Assembly (NCBI RefSeq): GCF_900142265.1
Contig: NZ_FRAH01000005.1
Coordinates: 1-64,000, forward strand
Reading direction: 5' to 3'
Source: Anaerotignum lactatifermentans DSM 14214
GTDB taxonomy: Bacteria; Bacillota; Clostridia; Lachnospirales; Anaerotignaceae
DNA: 64,000 nucleotides
Both the position numbers and the translations under genes were made by a program. The notes under the pieces are model-generated. The model worked only from the letters and a program-made list of their open reading frames with translations, searched no databases and had not been told where the DNA came from. This document shows positions 51,273 through 62,381 of this stretch, piece by piece. The first letter of the stretch is position 1. Each line of letters begins with the position of its first letter.

Positions 51273-52322
51273 TCACAGTTTATCAATTTCTTCCATCAAA
51301 GCGTCTACCAGCTGGCTTTCATCTACTTTACGGATGAGTTCGCCTTTTTTGAACAGGATACCTACGCCATTGCCGCCAGCAATACCGATATCCGCTTCTT
51401 TCGCTTCGCCGGGACCGTTTACCACGCAGCCCATAACTGCCACTTTGATATCTTTTTTGATGGAAGCACAACGTTTTTCCACTTCATTTGCAATAGAAAT
51501 CAGGTCAATCTGTGTTCTGCCGCAAGTAGGACAGGAAATCAGTTCAATGCCGAATTTCCGCAGACCCAGACATTTCAGAATTTCTTTCGCTGCACGGACT
51601 TCTTCCACAGGGTCACCAGTCAAAGATACACGAATGGTATCACCAATGCCCATTGCCAAAATCGCGCCAATACCTACTGCGGATTTGATGGTACCAATAT
51701 AAACAGTTCCCGCTTCTGTAATCCCCACATGGATGGGATAAGGAATACTTTCTGACAGAATCCGATAGGCTTCCAGAGAGAAAGGCACATCAGAAGCCTT
51801 AATGGAAACAACAATGTCATGGAAATCATATTTTTCCAGAATTTTTACATGTTTCAGGGCACTTTCCACCAAACCCTGAGGGGTTACCCCGCCGTATTTT
51901 TCCACCAGTTCTTTTTCCAGAGAACCGCTGTTGACACCGATACGGATGGGGATATGTTTTTCTTTTGCCATTTCCACCACCTGACGGATGCGGTCTTCAT
52001 CACCGATGTTACCAGGGTTGATACGAACTTTATCGATGCCCAGCTCCATGACGCGCAGTGCCAGACGATAATCGAAGTGAATGTCTGCCACCAGAGGAAT
52101 ATGAATCTGTTTTTTGATTTCACCAATGGCATCTGCCGCTTTCATATCAGGCACTGCCACACGCACCAGTTCACAGCCAGCCGCTTCCAGCGCATGAATC
52201 TGCGCCACCGTAGCCGCTACATCTCTGGTATCTGTATTACACATGGACTGGATAACAACGGGGTTGCCGCCGCCCAATTTTAAATTGCCAACCTGTACGG
52301 TTCTAGTCTGAGTTCTCTGCAT
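51273..52322 (-). CDS. ispG: 4-hydroxy-3-methylbut-2-en-1-yl diphosphate synthase IspG
   Basis: This 349-residue [4Fe-4S] enzyme of the MEP isoprenoid pathway reduces MEcPP to HMBPP. It has an N-terminal TIM barrel ([17 protein letters not shown]) and a C-terminal cluster domain with [12 protein letters not shown] and [20 protein letters not shown], supplying three cysteines and the Glu. Length is normal. GGGAG precedes the ATG. It forms an operon with polC. The electron donor is expected to be ferredoxin or flavodoxin. Confidence 0.96.
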   Translation of the reverse strand: MQRTQTRTVQVGNLKLGGGNPVVIQSMCNTDTRDVAATVAQIHALEAAGCELVRVAVPDMKAADAIGEIKKQIHIPLVADIHFDYRLALRVMELGIDKVRINPGNIGDEDRIRQVVEMAKEKHIPIRIGVNSGSLEKELVEKYGGVTPQGLVESALKHVKILEKYDFHDIVVSIKASDVPFSLEAYRILSESIPYPIHVGITEAGTVYIGTIKSAVGIGAILAMGIGDTIRVSLTGDPVEEVRAAKEILKCLGLRKFGIELISCPTCGRTQIDLISIANEVEKRCASIKKDIKVAVMGCVVNGPGEAKEADIGIAGGNGVGILFKKGELIRKVDESQLVDALMEEIDKL

Positions 52323-52452
52323 ATCTGCACTCCCTTTTATGTATTCAAATCAATATTTCGCTATGGTATAGTATAGCACAATCCGAAAAAACAGACCACA
52401 CAAAACCAGCCAAAACAACAGCCTTCCCCTTGTGCAAAAAAGCTGAATGCAC

Positions 52453-52490
52453 AAAAAAAGGAACAGAGATTTTGATCTCTGCCCCTTTTT
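52453..52490 (-). terminator. Terminator after groEL
   Basis: A stem pairing CAGAGAT (52464-52470) with ATCTCTG (52475-52481), extended by GG/CC, is flanked by A7 and T5. Confidence 0.8.
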
Positions 52491-52516
52491 CATAGGTATT
52501 AGAATGTTTTATCGGC

Positions 52517-54163
<1,647 letters not shown>

Positions 54164-54186
54164 CTAAATATTGAGAAGTTTTAAAA

Positions 54187-54474
54187 TCAGTCTTTTACGA
54201 TTGCCAGAATATCATTCTGACGCATTACCAGATATTCTTCGCCTTCAAATTTGATCTGCGTAGCGCCGTATCTAGGGAAGATAACATGGTCGCCTTCTTT
54301 CAGAACCATTTCTACATTTACATCGCCAACCAGTCCGCCGGGACCTACTGCCACAACGATGGCTTCCTGGGGTTTTTCCTGAGAAGAAGAAGTCAGAATC
54401 AAACCGGATTTTGTGGTTTCTTCTGCTTCCAACTGTTTCAATACTACTTTATCTCCTAATGGTGCAAGTTTCAT
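54187..54474 (-). CDS. groS: Co-chaperonin GroES (Hsp10)
   Basis: 95 residues: KLAPLGDKVVLKQLEAEETTKSGLILTSSSQEKPQEAIVVAVGPG, the mobile loop and core, and DILAIVKD at the end. The ATG at 54474 lies nine bases after AAGGAGG. The seven-membered ring caps GroEL. It is the first gene of the operon. Confidence 0.98.
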   Translation of the reverse strand: MKLAPLGDKVVLKQLEAEETTKSGLILTSSSQEKPQEAIVVAVGPGGLVGDVNVEMVLKEGDHVIFPRYGATQIKFEGEEYLVMRQNDILAIVKD

Positions 54475-54502
54475 ATTATTCTGCCTCCTTGTATTCTTGT
54501 TG

Positions 54503-54529
54503 TTAGCACTCATCTGTATCGAGTGCTAA
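54503..54529. promoter_or_regulatory. CIRCE operator of groES-groEL
   Basis: TTAGCACTC (54503-54511), nine bases, GAGTGCTAA (54521-54529): the perfect CIRCE consensus bound by the HrcA heat-shock repressor. It lies 28 bases upstream of the groES ATG. A TATAAT (54538-54543) on the minus strand lies just upstream. The hrcA gene is not in the window. Confidence 0.97.
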
Positions 54530-54612
54530 TTTCTGATATTATATTAGCTATTTTCCCAGGAATATTCAAATCCCATATAAGATGTTATTCTGTAAAATTT
54601 AGAAATATACAG

Positions 54613-54671
54613 AAAAAACCGAAGAAATTCAAGAAAAAAACTAATTTTTACTCTTGATTTCTCCGGTTTTC
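54613..54671 (-). terminator. Long terminator after the flavoprotein gene
   Basis: AAAACCGAAGAAATTCAAG (54615-54633) pairs imperfectly with CTTGATTTCTCCGGTTTT (54653-54670). A/T-runs flank it and an AT-rich loop closes it. Confidence 0.65.
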
Positions 54672-54724
54672 TTTCATTTACTCTATTTTTGCAAAAAATG
54701 AGATAATTTTAAGAAAATTTTATT

Positions 54725-55594
54725 TTATTTCTGCTGTTCTCTGTCCAGCTGGTCGATGGCTGCCGCTGCGGAAAGAGCTGCCACCAGACCTTCCCCAACA
54801 GCCTTTGCAATCTGATAAGGCGCACCTGTGCAGTCCCCTGCCGCATAAACGCGAGGCAGGTTTGTTTCCATTTTACGGTTTACCACAATGTTTTTGCCTT
54901 CTGTTTCCAGACCAAAAAGCAGGCTTTCAGGGGGCATAGAGTTTTTCGCAAAGAAAATACCATCACAGCCCAGTGTTTCATCTGCCAGTTCCAGACCTGT
55001 CACACGGTCATTTTCTCCCAAAACGGCTTTTGGTTTGCCATTAACTACTTTGACATTGTCCTTCAAAGACAGAACGGGCTGATAAAGAGGTACATACAGC
55101 ACTTCAGAACAAATATCCGCCAAGAAGTTTGCTTCTGCTTCCCCTTCTTCATTTTCCGCTACCACAACGACTTTTTTGCCACGATAGAGCATACCGTCGC
55201 AGGTTGCGCAGTAGCTGACGCCTTTCCCCAGATATTCCATTTCTCCGGCAATGCCTTTGCTTTTGCTCAGACCTGTTGCCAGGATGATGGCTTTCGCCTG
55301 AATGAATTCATTTTCCGCATTGATCATGTAGGAATCTCCCATAGACATGATCTGACTGATACGAGCTTCTTTAAATTCTACACCGTTTTTCATGGCGTGA
55401 GCATAAAACGTATTCAGCAGTTCTTCCCCTGCCATATCCGGCAGACCAAGGTAGTTGTCCACCTTTTCTGCTGCGAAGAGCAGAGAGCTGTCCAAACTTC
55501 TGCCAAAAATCGTTACGGTTTTATTTCTCTGACGACAGTTCAGCGCCGCGGATAAAGCAGCAGGACCGCCACCAATGATTGCTACATCTAACAC
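54725..55594 (-). CDS. Thioredoxin-reductase-like flavoprotein without NADPH motifs (possible ferredoxin-dependent type)
   Basis: From the GTG at 55594 (seven bases after AAGGAGG) this is 289 residues. FAD motifs are present (DVAIIGGGPAALSAAL; YAAGDCTGAPYQIAKAVGEG), and the redox-active CATC is at 129-132. The NADPH domain, however, reads VVVVAENEEGEAEANFL where TrxB has a GxGxxA loop, and VPLYQPV where TrxB has the HRR basic motif. Both NADPH-binding elements are therefore missing. This is the profile of the ferredoxin-linked (FFTR) or other pyridine-nucleotide-independent thioredoxin reductases of clostridia. A ferredoxin donor is inferred. No thioredoxin gene is adjacent. Confidence 0.8.
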   Translation of the reverse strand: MLDVAIIGGGPAALSAALNCRQRNKTVTIFGRSLDSSLLFAAEKVDNYLGLPDMAGEELLNTFYAHAMKNGVEFKEARISQIMSMGDSYMINAENEFIQAKAIILATGLSKSKGIAGEMEYLGKGVSYCATCDGMLYRGKKVVVVAENEEGEAEANFLADICSEVLYVPLYQPVLSLKDNVKVVNGKPKAVLGENDRVTGLELADETLGCDGIFFAKNSMPPESLLFGLETEGKNIVVNRKMETNLPRVYAAGDCTGAPYQIAKAVGEGLVAALSAAAAIDQLDREQQK

Positions 55595-55847
55595 AAGCAT
55601 TCCTCCTTCATATAAAAACAGGATAACCAAACGATGTCCTTTCATAATGCGAAAATCCCTGTTTCTGAACAACGGATACGGAATCGGCGGATTCCATGGA
55701 GCAAATACCTTGAAACCCGCCTTTTCCTAACTACCGTTGTTCATTTTCATAGTATGTGTCCATGGTTTATTGGGAACCATTTTGGACACTTGATTTCGGA
55801 TTTTCTCTCATTGAGAATATCATAAAGTTATCCTATTTGCAATGTTC
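55595..55847. other. Region between the flavoprotein gene and the EF-G-like gene
   Basis: 253 bases without a gene. It holds a nested inverted repeat (GTGTCCA 55756-55762 / TGGACAC 55783-55789, with TGGTT/AACCA inside) lacking a T-run. A possible minus-strand promoter (TTGTTC-17-CATTAT) ends near 55650, upstream of the flavoprotein start. Confidence 0.5.
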
Positions 55848-57920
55848 TTATTTCTGTTCTGCTCTTGCAGCGATAATTTTCTTCTGGATTTCCATAGGAG
55901 CTTCTTCGTAACGTTCGAAGTGGTGTCTGTAATCGCCACGGCTCTGAGTCAGAGAACGCAGGTCTGTTGCGTATTTGTGCATTTCAGCTGTAGGAACTTC
56001 TGCAACGATGCATTTCTTATTGCCAACAGCGTCCATGCTCAGGATACGACCACGACGTTTGTTGATATCGCCCATGATATCTCCCATGTATTTTTCAGGA
56101 ATCAGAACTTCCACATGTTCGATGGGTTCCAGAATGGTCGGTTTTGCCTGAGGGATACCTTCCTTGAAGGCTACAGATGTTGCCATCTTGAATGCCATTT
56201 CAGAAGAGTCAACAGGATGGTAGGAACCGTCTGTCAATGTTGCTTTCAGACCTACTACGGGGTAACCAGCCAGTACACCAGACTGTACGCATTCCTGCAG
56301 ACCTTTTTCTACAGCGGGGAAGTACTGTTTGGGTACGGAACCGCCGAAGATCTTTTCTTCGAATACATAAGGTACAGACAGATCGCCGCTGGGTTCGAAT
56401 TCCATAACAACGTCACCGAACTGACCATGACCGCCGGACTGTTTCTTATATCTGCCGCGTACGGAAGCTTTGGATTTGATTGTTTCACGATAAGGAATGA
56501 TAGGATCTTTCAGTTCCACTTCAATCTTATATTTGTTTTTCAGTTTATTGACCATAACATCCAGCTGCTGTTCGCCGATACCATAAATCAATGTCTGTTT
56601 TGTTTCTTTGTTCACTTCCATCTTGATGGTAGGATCTTCTTCACGGATCTTGGAAAGAGCTGCGGACAGTTTGTCTTCATCGCCTTTGCCTTTGGGCTGG
56701 ATTGCCATGCACAGAACGGATTCAGGCAGGTTGATTTTGGGAATAACGATGTTTGCTTCTTTCAAAGACAGTGTATCCTGTGTGGAAGTGTTGGACAGTT
56801 TTGCCAGAGCGCCGATATCACCGGAATGGAGTTCATCCACTTCGATCTGTTCTTTCCCTCTGATAACATACAGGTGACCAACTTTTTCCACTGTATCTTT
56901 TTCTTCGTTATAAACGCTCATAGAAGCGTCCAGTTTACCAGTCATAACTCTGAACAGGTTCAGACGACCAATATAAGGGTCTGCGATGGTTTTGAATACA
57001 AAAGCAGAGAATCTTTCGTCGTCTGTGGAGCAGTAAACCACTTTTTCACCATTATGGAATGCATGGAAGTTGGGTTTTGCTTCGTTTGCGGGAGGTGTAA
57101 AGCGAACGATGGTATTCAGAAGCAGTTTTACACCATAGCCCAGTGTAGCGGAACCACACATTACAGGCGCGATGGTATGATTTTCGATACCATATTTCAG
57201 ACCATCGTAGATTTCTTCTTCTGTCAGTTCAATGTCATTGAAGAATTTTTCCATGAGTTCGTCGCTGCTTTCTGCTGCAACTTCTACCAACATGGAACGC
57301 AGAACTTCTACTTCGTCCTTTTTATCTTCAGGCATTTCGCAGGGCTGCAGTTTGCCGTCTACTTTCTTTCTTGCATCTCTCTTAATCAGATTGATGAAGC
57401 CAACGAATTTGCCATCTGCATCATTGAAAGGAATCTGCAAAGGTGCAACGGATTTGCCGAATTTCACACGCATATCTGCCAATGTTTTTTCAAAGTCCGC
57501 ATTTTCGTCATCCATCTGGTTTACAAAGAAAATACGAGGCAGATGCATTTCTTCGGTATATTCCCATGCTTTTTCAGTACCAACTTCTACGCCGGATTTT
57601 GCGGAAACCATGATCAGGGCTGTATCCGCTACGCTCATAGCCAGTTTGGATTCAGCCACGAAGTCAAAATAACCAGGTGTATCCAAGAAGTTGATCTTTG
57701 TATCCTGCCATTCTACAGGCAGTACGGATGTACTGATAGATACCTTACGGCGAATTTCTTCTGGATCGTAGTCACTAACGGTATTGCCTTCGTCCACTTT
57801 CCCGAATCTCTTTGTTGCTCCGGAATAGAACAGCGCTGCTTCGGCATAAGTGGTTTTCCCGGAACCGCTGTGACCCAATAGTACTACGTTTCTCACCTTA
57901 TCTGCTGCGTAACTTTTCAT
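55848..57920 (-). CDS. EF-G-like translational GTPase (non-canonical paralogue)
   Basis: This 690-residue protein has EF-G domain order: a GTPase domain (G1 GHSGSGKTT near 17, G3 DTPGY near 80, G4 NQMD near 134), domain II, then domains III-V with DPIIPYRETIKSKASVRGRYKKQSGGHGQFG. Canonical EF-G has AHIDAGKTT and NKMD, so both nucleotide motifs deviate. Such paralogues (EF-G2-type) accompany a standard FusA in many clostridia; their roles are uncertain. The ATG at 57920 follows GGGAGG by seven bases. It is monocistronic. A normal fusA is expected elsewhere. Confidence 0.85.
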   Translation of the reverse strand: MKSYAADKVRNVVLLGHSGSGKTTYAEAALFYSGATKRFGKVDEGNTVSDYDPEEIRRKVSISTSVLPVEWQDTKINFLDTPGYFDFVAESKLAMSVADTALIMVSAKSGVEVGTEKAWEYTEEMHLPRIFFVNQMDDENADFEKTLADMRVKFGKSVAPLQIPFNDADGKFVGFINLIKRDARKKVDGKLQPCEMPEDKKDEVEVLRSMLVEVAAESSDELMEKFFNDIELTEEEIYDGLKYGIENHTIAPVMCGSATLGYGVKLLLNTIVRFTPPANEAKPNFHAFHNGEKVVYCSTDDERFSAFVFKTIADPYIGRLNLFRVMTGKLDASMSVYNEEKDTVEKVGHLYVIRGKEQIEVDELHSGDIGALAKLSNTSTQDTLSLKEANIVIPKINLPESVLCMAIQPKGKGDEDKLSAALSKIREEDPTIKMEVNKETKQTLIYGIGEQQLDVMVNKLKNKYKIEVELKDPIIPYRETIKSKASVRGRYKKQSGGHGQFGDVVMEFEPSGDLSVPYVFEEKIFGGSVPKQYFPAVEKGLQECVQSGVLAGYPVVGLKATLTDGSYHPVDSSEMAFKMATSVAFKEGIPQAKPTILEPIEHVEVLIPEKYMGDIMGDINKRRGRILSMDAVGNKKCIVAEVPTAEMHKYATDLRSLTQSRGDYRHHFERYEEAPMEIQKKIIAARAEQK

Positions 57921-58136
57921 ACTGATACCTCCCTTGGTATTGAATAATCGGACAAGTCGCCCGTCAGTTTTCATGTATACAGTATTATATAGCATTTACA
58001 CAATATACATATCAATATAAATACGGCACTTGTTACGATTTCCCTTTATTTTTTATAAAAAAACTTTCTCTTTGGAGGATAGCATAAAACAGCTATTGTA
58101 ATTCGTGATAGACATTGTATAATTTTTCAGAAATAT

Positions 58137-58685
58137 TTATACCTGCGGCTGACGAAAGGGCACACCGAAATAATCCGCAATGGATTTTGCCAGCGCTTTG
58201 GCAATCTGATCAATATTCTCTTTGATCCACTGCGCATCCTCTATATTATCGTGATACCCTACTTCCACCAGCACTGCCGGCGCATTGGTACGGCGCAATT
58301 CCCGCAGGGTTGCCGTTGCCACAGACTGTACTTTTTCTCCATCTGGATAAACCTGCTTCATATTTTCCGTAACAATATCCGCCATTTCTCCGCCATAAGG
58401 GCTATTGTAAAAATAATACGCATCCACCCCCTGCAATTTCCCTGCCAGACTTTCCGGCGCTGCATTGGAATGAATGGCAAAATGCAGGTCATAATTTCCT
58501 TCATTGGAAGCGGCAATGGCTTCCCCCAGACTCATTTCCGGTCGATTTCTCGTAAATTCAATGCCAGATGCCAGCAAATAAGGCTCCATGGCATCGGCAA
58601 TGAGATTGGTGATCTCCTCCTCTGTTCCACCGTTTACATACAAATTATACTCCTGCAAAGAAGGACTCAGATAAACACGCGGCAT
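58137..58685 (-). CDS. N-acetylmuramoyl-L-alanine amidase-like protein
   Basis: 182 residues from the ATG at 58685 (seven bases after AAAGGCGG). The Amidase_3 fold is suggested by LHFAIHSNAAPE (zinc His near 88) and VLVEVGYHDN (catalytic Glu near 152). The first family zinc ligand, normally in DPGHGG, is replaced by YLSPSLQEYNLYVNGG. No signal peptide or cell-wall domain is seen, so it may act in the cytoplasm or in a spore compartment. Related proteins with the same N-terminus are common in clostridia. The activity is uncertain. Confidence 0.7.
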   Translation of the reverse strand: MPRVYLSPSLQEYNLYVNGGTEEEITNLIADAMEPYLLASGIEFTRNRPEMSLGEAIAASNEGNYDLHFAIHSNAAPESLAGKLQGVDAYYFYNSPYGGEMADIVTENMKQVYPDGEKVQSVATATLRELRRTNAPAVLVEVGYHDNIEDAQWIKENIDQIAKALAKSIADYFGVPFRQPQV

Positions 58686-58758
58686 TCTCATTCCGCCTTT
58701 CTTTCTGTTCTCTTTTCTTATGTATTCAGTTTTTCGTTGATTTGTGCCTGTATACATC

Positions 58759-58802
58759 AAAAAAGCCCTTTGCCATGTTTTCACACAGCAAAAGGCTTTT
58801 TC
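58759..58802 (-). terminator. Terminator after the Na/Pi transporter gene
   Basis: AAAAAAGCCCTTTGC (58759-58773) pairs with GCAAAAGGCTTTTTC (58788-58802), with a minus-strand T-run. Confidence 0.8.
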
Positions 58803-58811
58803 TCGTTTTTA

Positions 58812-60500
58812 TTAAACAACGGGCATGATTGCTTCGTCGTGATAATTCTTTTCTACTCTGTTTTCGTTCAATACTACCTGTGCAATGTTCATTGCATGGT
58901 CGGAAACACGTTCCAGATTGCCCAGCATTTCCAGGAAATGGATACCAGAGTTTACATTACATTCCGCATTGGACAGACGGTCGATATGGCTTGCACGAAG
59001 TTTCTTTTCCAGTGCGTCCACCTGTTCTTCCAGTACAGCGGTTTTCATAGCGTAGGTAATGTCGTTGTTTTCCAATGCTTTCAGCGCATTTTCGTAACTT
59101 GCCAATGTTACCTTTGTCATTTCACTCAATTCATCCAAAGCCATGTTGGAGAATGTGATTTCTTCTCTTTCCATTTCTTCTGCCAGTTCTGCAATGTTTT
59201 CCGCATGGTCACCCACACGTTCCATATCACTGATGGTATTGAGCAAGGATGTTACTGTCTGATTGTCTTTTTCACTGATCTGCAAAGTACACAGTTTGAT
59301 CAGATATTCAGAAATGCTGTCACAAACCTTATCCACAACATTTTCGCGCTGTTTTACTTCTTCGATCTTATCATGGTCTTTCTTAATCAGTGCATCAAAA
59401 GAGCTCTGCAGGTTTTCCAGTGCAATACGACCCAGACGCAGTGTTTCCAGTTTTGCGCCTTCTACTGCCAGGCTGGGTGTTTCCAGAATACGTTTGTCCA
59501 GATGAACCAGCTGACTTTCGTCTTTGCGTTCGATTTCCTGTACATGGTTGATTCTCTTTGCAATTTTGATGATGATATTAGACAAGGGAATTACCATCAG
59601 AGTTGTACCAATGTTGAAGATTGTGTGGATGGCACTGATCTGTGTCTGAGTAATGATCTCGCTGCCCATAGCAGGATTGAGAACAGTAAAGTACACGATC
59701 GCTACGATACTGAATACGATGGTACCGGTAATATTAAACATCAGGTGCATGTAACCAACACATTTTGCTGTTTTTGTAGCGCCAATACCACTGATCAGAG
59801 CGGTTACACAAGTACCGATATTCTGACCCATGATGATATATACTGCCGCATTGAAAGGCACCAGACCGGAAGCCGCCAAGGACAGCAGAATACCCTGAGA
59901 TGCAGAGGAGCTCTGGATAATGGCTGTTACAAAAGTACCAGCAAAAATACCCAGCAGAGGGTTTTTGCCCAGTGTTACAAACATGGAACGGAAAGCTTCG
60001 GAATCACGCAGAGGTTCTACGGAAGATGACATGCTTTCGATACCAATAAACAACACACCAAAACCAATTACAATAGAAGCAATTTCTTTCCGGCGGGCAT
60101 TTTTACCGCTCATCATCAAGATGACACCCAGCATAACCGCCAGAGGTGCAATGGTTGCGGGGCTGAACATCTTTGCCCATTCGGAACTGGATACCAGCCA
60201 GCCTGTTACAGTTGTACCAATGTTGGCACCCATGATAACACTCATGGCCTGTGTCAGGTTCATCAAACCAGCATTTACAAAACCAACGACCATAACGGTT
60301 GTTGCGGAGGAACTCTGTACAATGGCTGTTACCAATGCACCCAGAGCAATCCCCATCAATTTGTTCTGTGTCAGTGCTTCCAAAATGCTCTTCATTTTGG
60401 AGCCGGCGGCGTTCTGAAGACCCTGCGCCATGATGTTCATGCCGTAGATAAACAAAGCCAGACCGCCAATAAACGGAATAATCATTTGTGCGTAATTCAT
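58812..60500 (-). CDS. Na+/phosphate cotransporter family protein with PhoU-like tail
   Basis: This 562-residue protein has an N-terminal membrane part (about 1-320) with two inverted repeats carrying the QSSSATTVMVVGFVNAG and QSSSASQGILLSLAASG motifs of the NptA/PNaS family. The cytoplasmic C-terminus (about 335-550) is helical and resembles PhoU (TSLLNTISDMERVGDHAENIAEL). It probably moves phosphate with sodium, with the PhoU-like domain as a sensor. The ATG at 60500 follows GGGAGG. It is a single-gene unit. Confidence 0.9.
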   Translation of the reverse strand: MNYAQMIIPFIGGLALFIYGMNIMAQGLQNAAGSKMKSILEALTQNKLMGIALGALVTAIVQSSSATTVMVVGFVNAGLMNLTQAMSVIMGANIGTTVTGWLVSSSEWAKMFSPATIAPLAVMLGVILMMSGKNARRKEIASIVIGFGVLFIGIESMSSSVEPLRDSEAFRSMFVTLGKNPLLGIFAGTFVTAIIQSSSASQGILLSLAASGLVPFNAAVYIIMGQNIGTCVTALISGIGATKTAKCVGYMHLMFNITGTIVFSIVAIVYFTVLNPAMGSEIITQTQISAIHTIFNIGTTLMVIPLSNIIIKIAKRINHVQEIERKDESQLVHLDKRILETPSLAVEGAKLETLRLGRIALENLQSSFDALIKKDHDKIEEVKQRENVVDKVCDSISEYLIKLCTLQISEKDNQTVTSLLNTISDMERVGDHAENIAELAEEMEREEITFSNMALDELSEMTKVTLASYENALKALENNDITYAMKTAVLEEQVDALEKKLRASHIDRLSNAECNVNSGIHFLEMLGNLERVSDHAMNIAQVVLNENRVEKNYHDEAIMPVV

Positions 60501-60635
60501 CGCTGCCTCCCTATAAATTTTTCTTATAGAACATAACCCTTGTTTATATACCATCAAACATGATACCACAAACAATGGTTCCATGCAATTACAAAATGCG
60601 ACAAATAGCAGTTTTTGAAAATATATACAAAATCT

Positions 60636-61751
60636 TTATTCAGCTTCGTTCTTTCTTTGATGAATTGGCAGTTTTGCTCCTAAAATGGTACCGCCGCCAG
60701 CCACATATTCCCCGTCATAAAGCACCAAAGCCTGTCCCGGTGTAATGGCTCTCTGAGGCTCATCAAAGGTACATTCCAGCAAGTCCTCTCCTACCATACG
60801 TACGGTACAGTCTGCCATCTTGTGGCTGTAACGGATTTTTCCGCGGAAACGCATGCCGTCTGTAAATTCCGGCACAGACATGCAGTTAATCTGGTTTGCA
60901 TATACAGTTCTGGAGAAAAGGGTTTCGTTATCACAAAGGATAACTTCGTTCTTATCCACATCCAAACCATATACATACATAGGTTTACCAAAAGCAATCC
61001 CTAAGCCTTTTCGCTGTCCAACGGTATAGTAAATCAAGCCTTTATGCTGTCCAAGTACGTTGCCTTCCATGTCTACAAAATTTCCCGGGCAATGATTTTT
61101 GCCTCTTTCCCGTTCCAAAAAGGCACCATAATCTCCGTCAGGAATGAAGCAAATATCCTGACTGTCGCTTTTCTTCGCAATGAAATCATCAATATTGGCA
61201 GCGATTTTACGGATTTCATCCTTTTCATAGAAGCCCACAGGCATCAATGTTCTTTCCAGCTGTTCCTGCGTCAGGCGATACAAGGCATAGGTCTGGTCTT
61301 TTGCCGCTGTAACAGACGCTTTGATGGAGTATCTGCCTGTAACAGGATGTTTTTCAATGCGGGCATAATGTCCTGTTGCAATATAATCTGCCCCAATTTT
61401 GTTGGCATAATCCAACAGAGCTGCCCATTTTACATGACGGTTGCAGGCAATACAAGGATTGGGGGTCATGCCTCTTTCATAGCTATTAATGAAGTAATCC
61501 ACGACATTTTCACGAAATTCTTTCCGAAAGTCCAAAACATGGAATTCGATTCCCAACTTTTCCGCTACACGGGAAGCATCTTTCACAGCAGAAAGATTGC
61601 CGCAGCCTTCTGTTTCTCCCGGCTCCTGCCACATACCCATGGTGACGCCGATCACTTCATACCCTTCTTCTTTTAATAAATAAGCAGCCGTAGAACTGTC
61701 TACGCCGCCAGACATTCCGATAATTACTTTTCCTTTTGACAATGGTTTCAC
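60636..61751 (-). CDS. mnmA: tRNA-specific 2-thiouridylase MnmA
   Basis: This 371-residue enzyme puts the 2-thio group on U34 of Glu, Gln and Lys tRNAs. The PP-loop is IGMSGGVDSS (near 11), followed by the NPCIACNRHVKWA catalytic Cys region (near 100) and the second catalytic Cys in SQDICFIPDG (near 200). The start is GTG at 61751 with a weak AAGG site. It is downstream of iscU and nifS, which supply sulfur, but a terminator at 61839-61876 separates it from iscU, so it probably has its own promoter as well. Confidence 0.95.
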   Translation of the reverse strand: MKPLSKGKVIIGMSGGVDSSTAAYLLKEEGYEVIGVTMGMWQEPGETEGCGNLSAVKDASRVAEKLGIEFHVLDFRKEFRENVVDYFINSYERGMTPNPCIACNRHVKWAALLDYANKIGADYIATGHYARIEKHPVTGRYSIKASVTAAKDQTYALYRLTQEQLERTLMPVGFYEKDEIRKIAANIDDFIAKKSDSQDICFIPDGDYGAFLERERGKNHCPGNFVDMEGNVLGQHKGLIYYTVGQRKGLGIAFGKPMYVYGLDVDKNEVILCDNETLFSRTVYANQINCMSVPEFTDGMRFRGKIRYSHKMADCTVRMVGEDLLECTFDEPQRAITPGQALVLYDGEYVAGGGTILGAKLPIHQRKNEAE

Positions 61752-61838
61752 CGACCTTATATTATTTTCGTTTTTCGTTTCTCATGGTACCATATTCCCC
61801 ATTGGGAAACAAGGCTTTCCTTCTCTTTCCAAATACAG

Positions 61839-61876
61839 AAAAAGTCCGATGCTCCCGAAAGAGAATCGGACTTTTT
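61839..61876 (-). terminator. Terminator after iscU
   Basis: AAAAAGTCCGAT (61839-61850) pairs perfectly with ATCGGACTTTTT (61865-61876). Confidence 0.85.
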
Positions 61877-61884
61877 GATTTCAT

Positions 61885-62322
61885 TTATTCTTCTGTATGA
61901 TGATGGAGTTCATCAATGTCATTGACAGGTTTTTTCAGACCTTCGATGACAATGTGATTTTTTTCTGCATAATCCCAAAGTGCTGCGTGGAGCGCTTCTT
62001 CTGCCAAGCAGGAACAGTGTACCTTTACAGGAGGCAGCCCATCCAGCGCTTCCATAACCGCTTTGTTTGTTACTTCCAGCGCCTGCTGAATGGTTTTGCC
62101 TTTCACCAGTTCTGTTGCCATAGAGCTGGTAGCTACGGCTGCGCCACAGCCAAATGTTTTGAATTTTGCATCCTGAATGATGCCGTCTTCAATCTGCAAA
62201 TATACCTTCATAATATCGCCGCATTTTGCGTTACCAACGGTACCAACACCGCTGGCATCTTCAATTTCGCCTACGTTTCTGGGATTCATAAAGTGATCCA
62301 TTACTTTTGCGCTGTATTCCAT
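61885..62322 (-). CDS. iscU: Fe-S cluster scaffold protein, NifU/IscU type
   Basis: 145 residues with the three conserved ligand cysteines: GNAKCGDIM (near 34), KTFGCGAAVATSSM (near 60) and VHCSCLAEEAL (near 104). It receives sulfur from the cysteine desulfurase encoded 59 bases upstream and assembles [2Fe-2S]/[4Fe-4S] clusters. Named nifU in many clostridial annotations. AGGAGG precedes the ATG. Confidence 0.94.
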   Translation of the reverse strand: MEYSAKVMDHFMNPRNVGEIEDASGVGTVGNAKCGDIMKVYLQIEDGIIQDAKFKTFGCGAAVATSSMATELVKGKTIQQALEVTNKAVMEALDGLPPVKVHCSCLAEEALHAALWDYAEKNHIVIEGLKKPVNDIDELHHHTEE

Positions 62323-62381
62323 AAATCATTCCTCCTGAGTATTCAAACAATCAATTTGTAACCTTCTCTTTGTATTTATAA

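Noticed and set aside
58080-58140. Plus-strand promoter (TTGTAA-16-TATAAT) that would give an antisense RNA to the amidase gene
   Set aside because: AT-rich chance matches are frequent here, and no terminator or gene follows on the plus strand.
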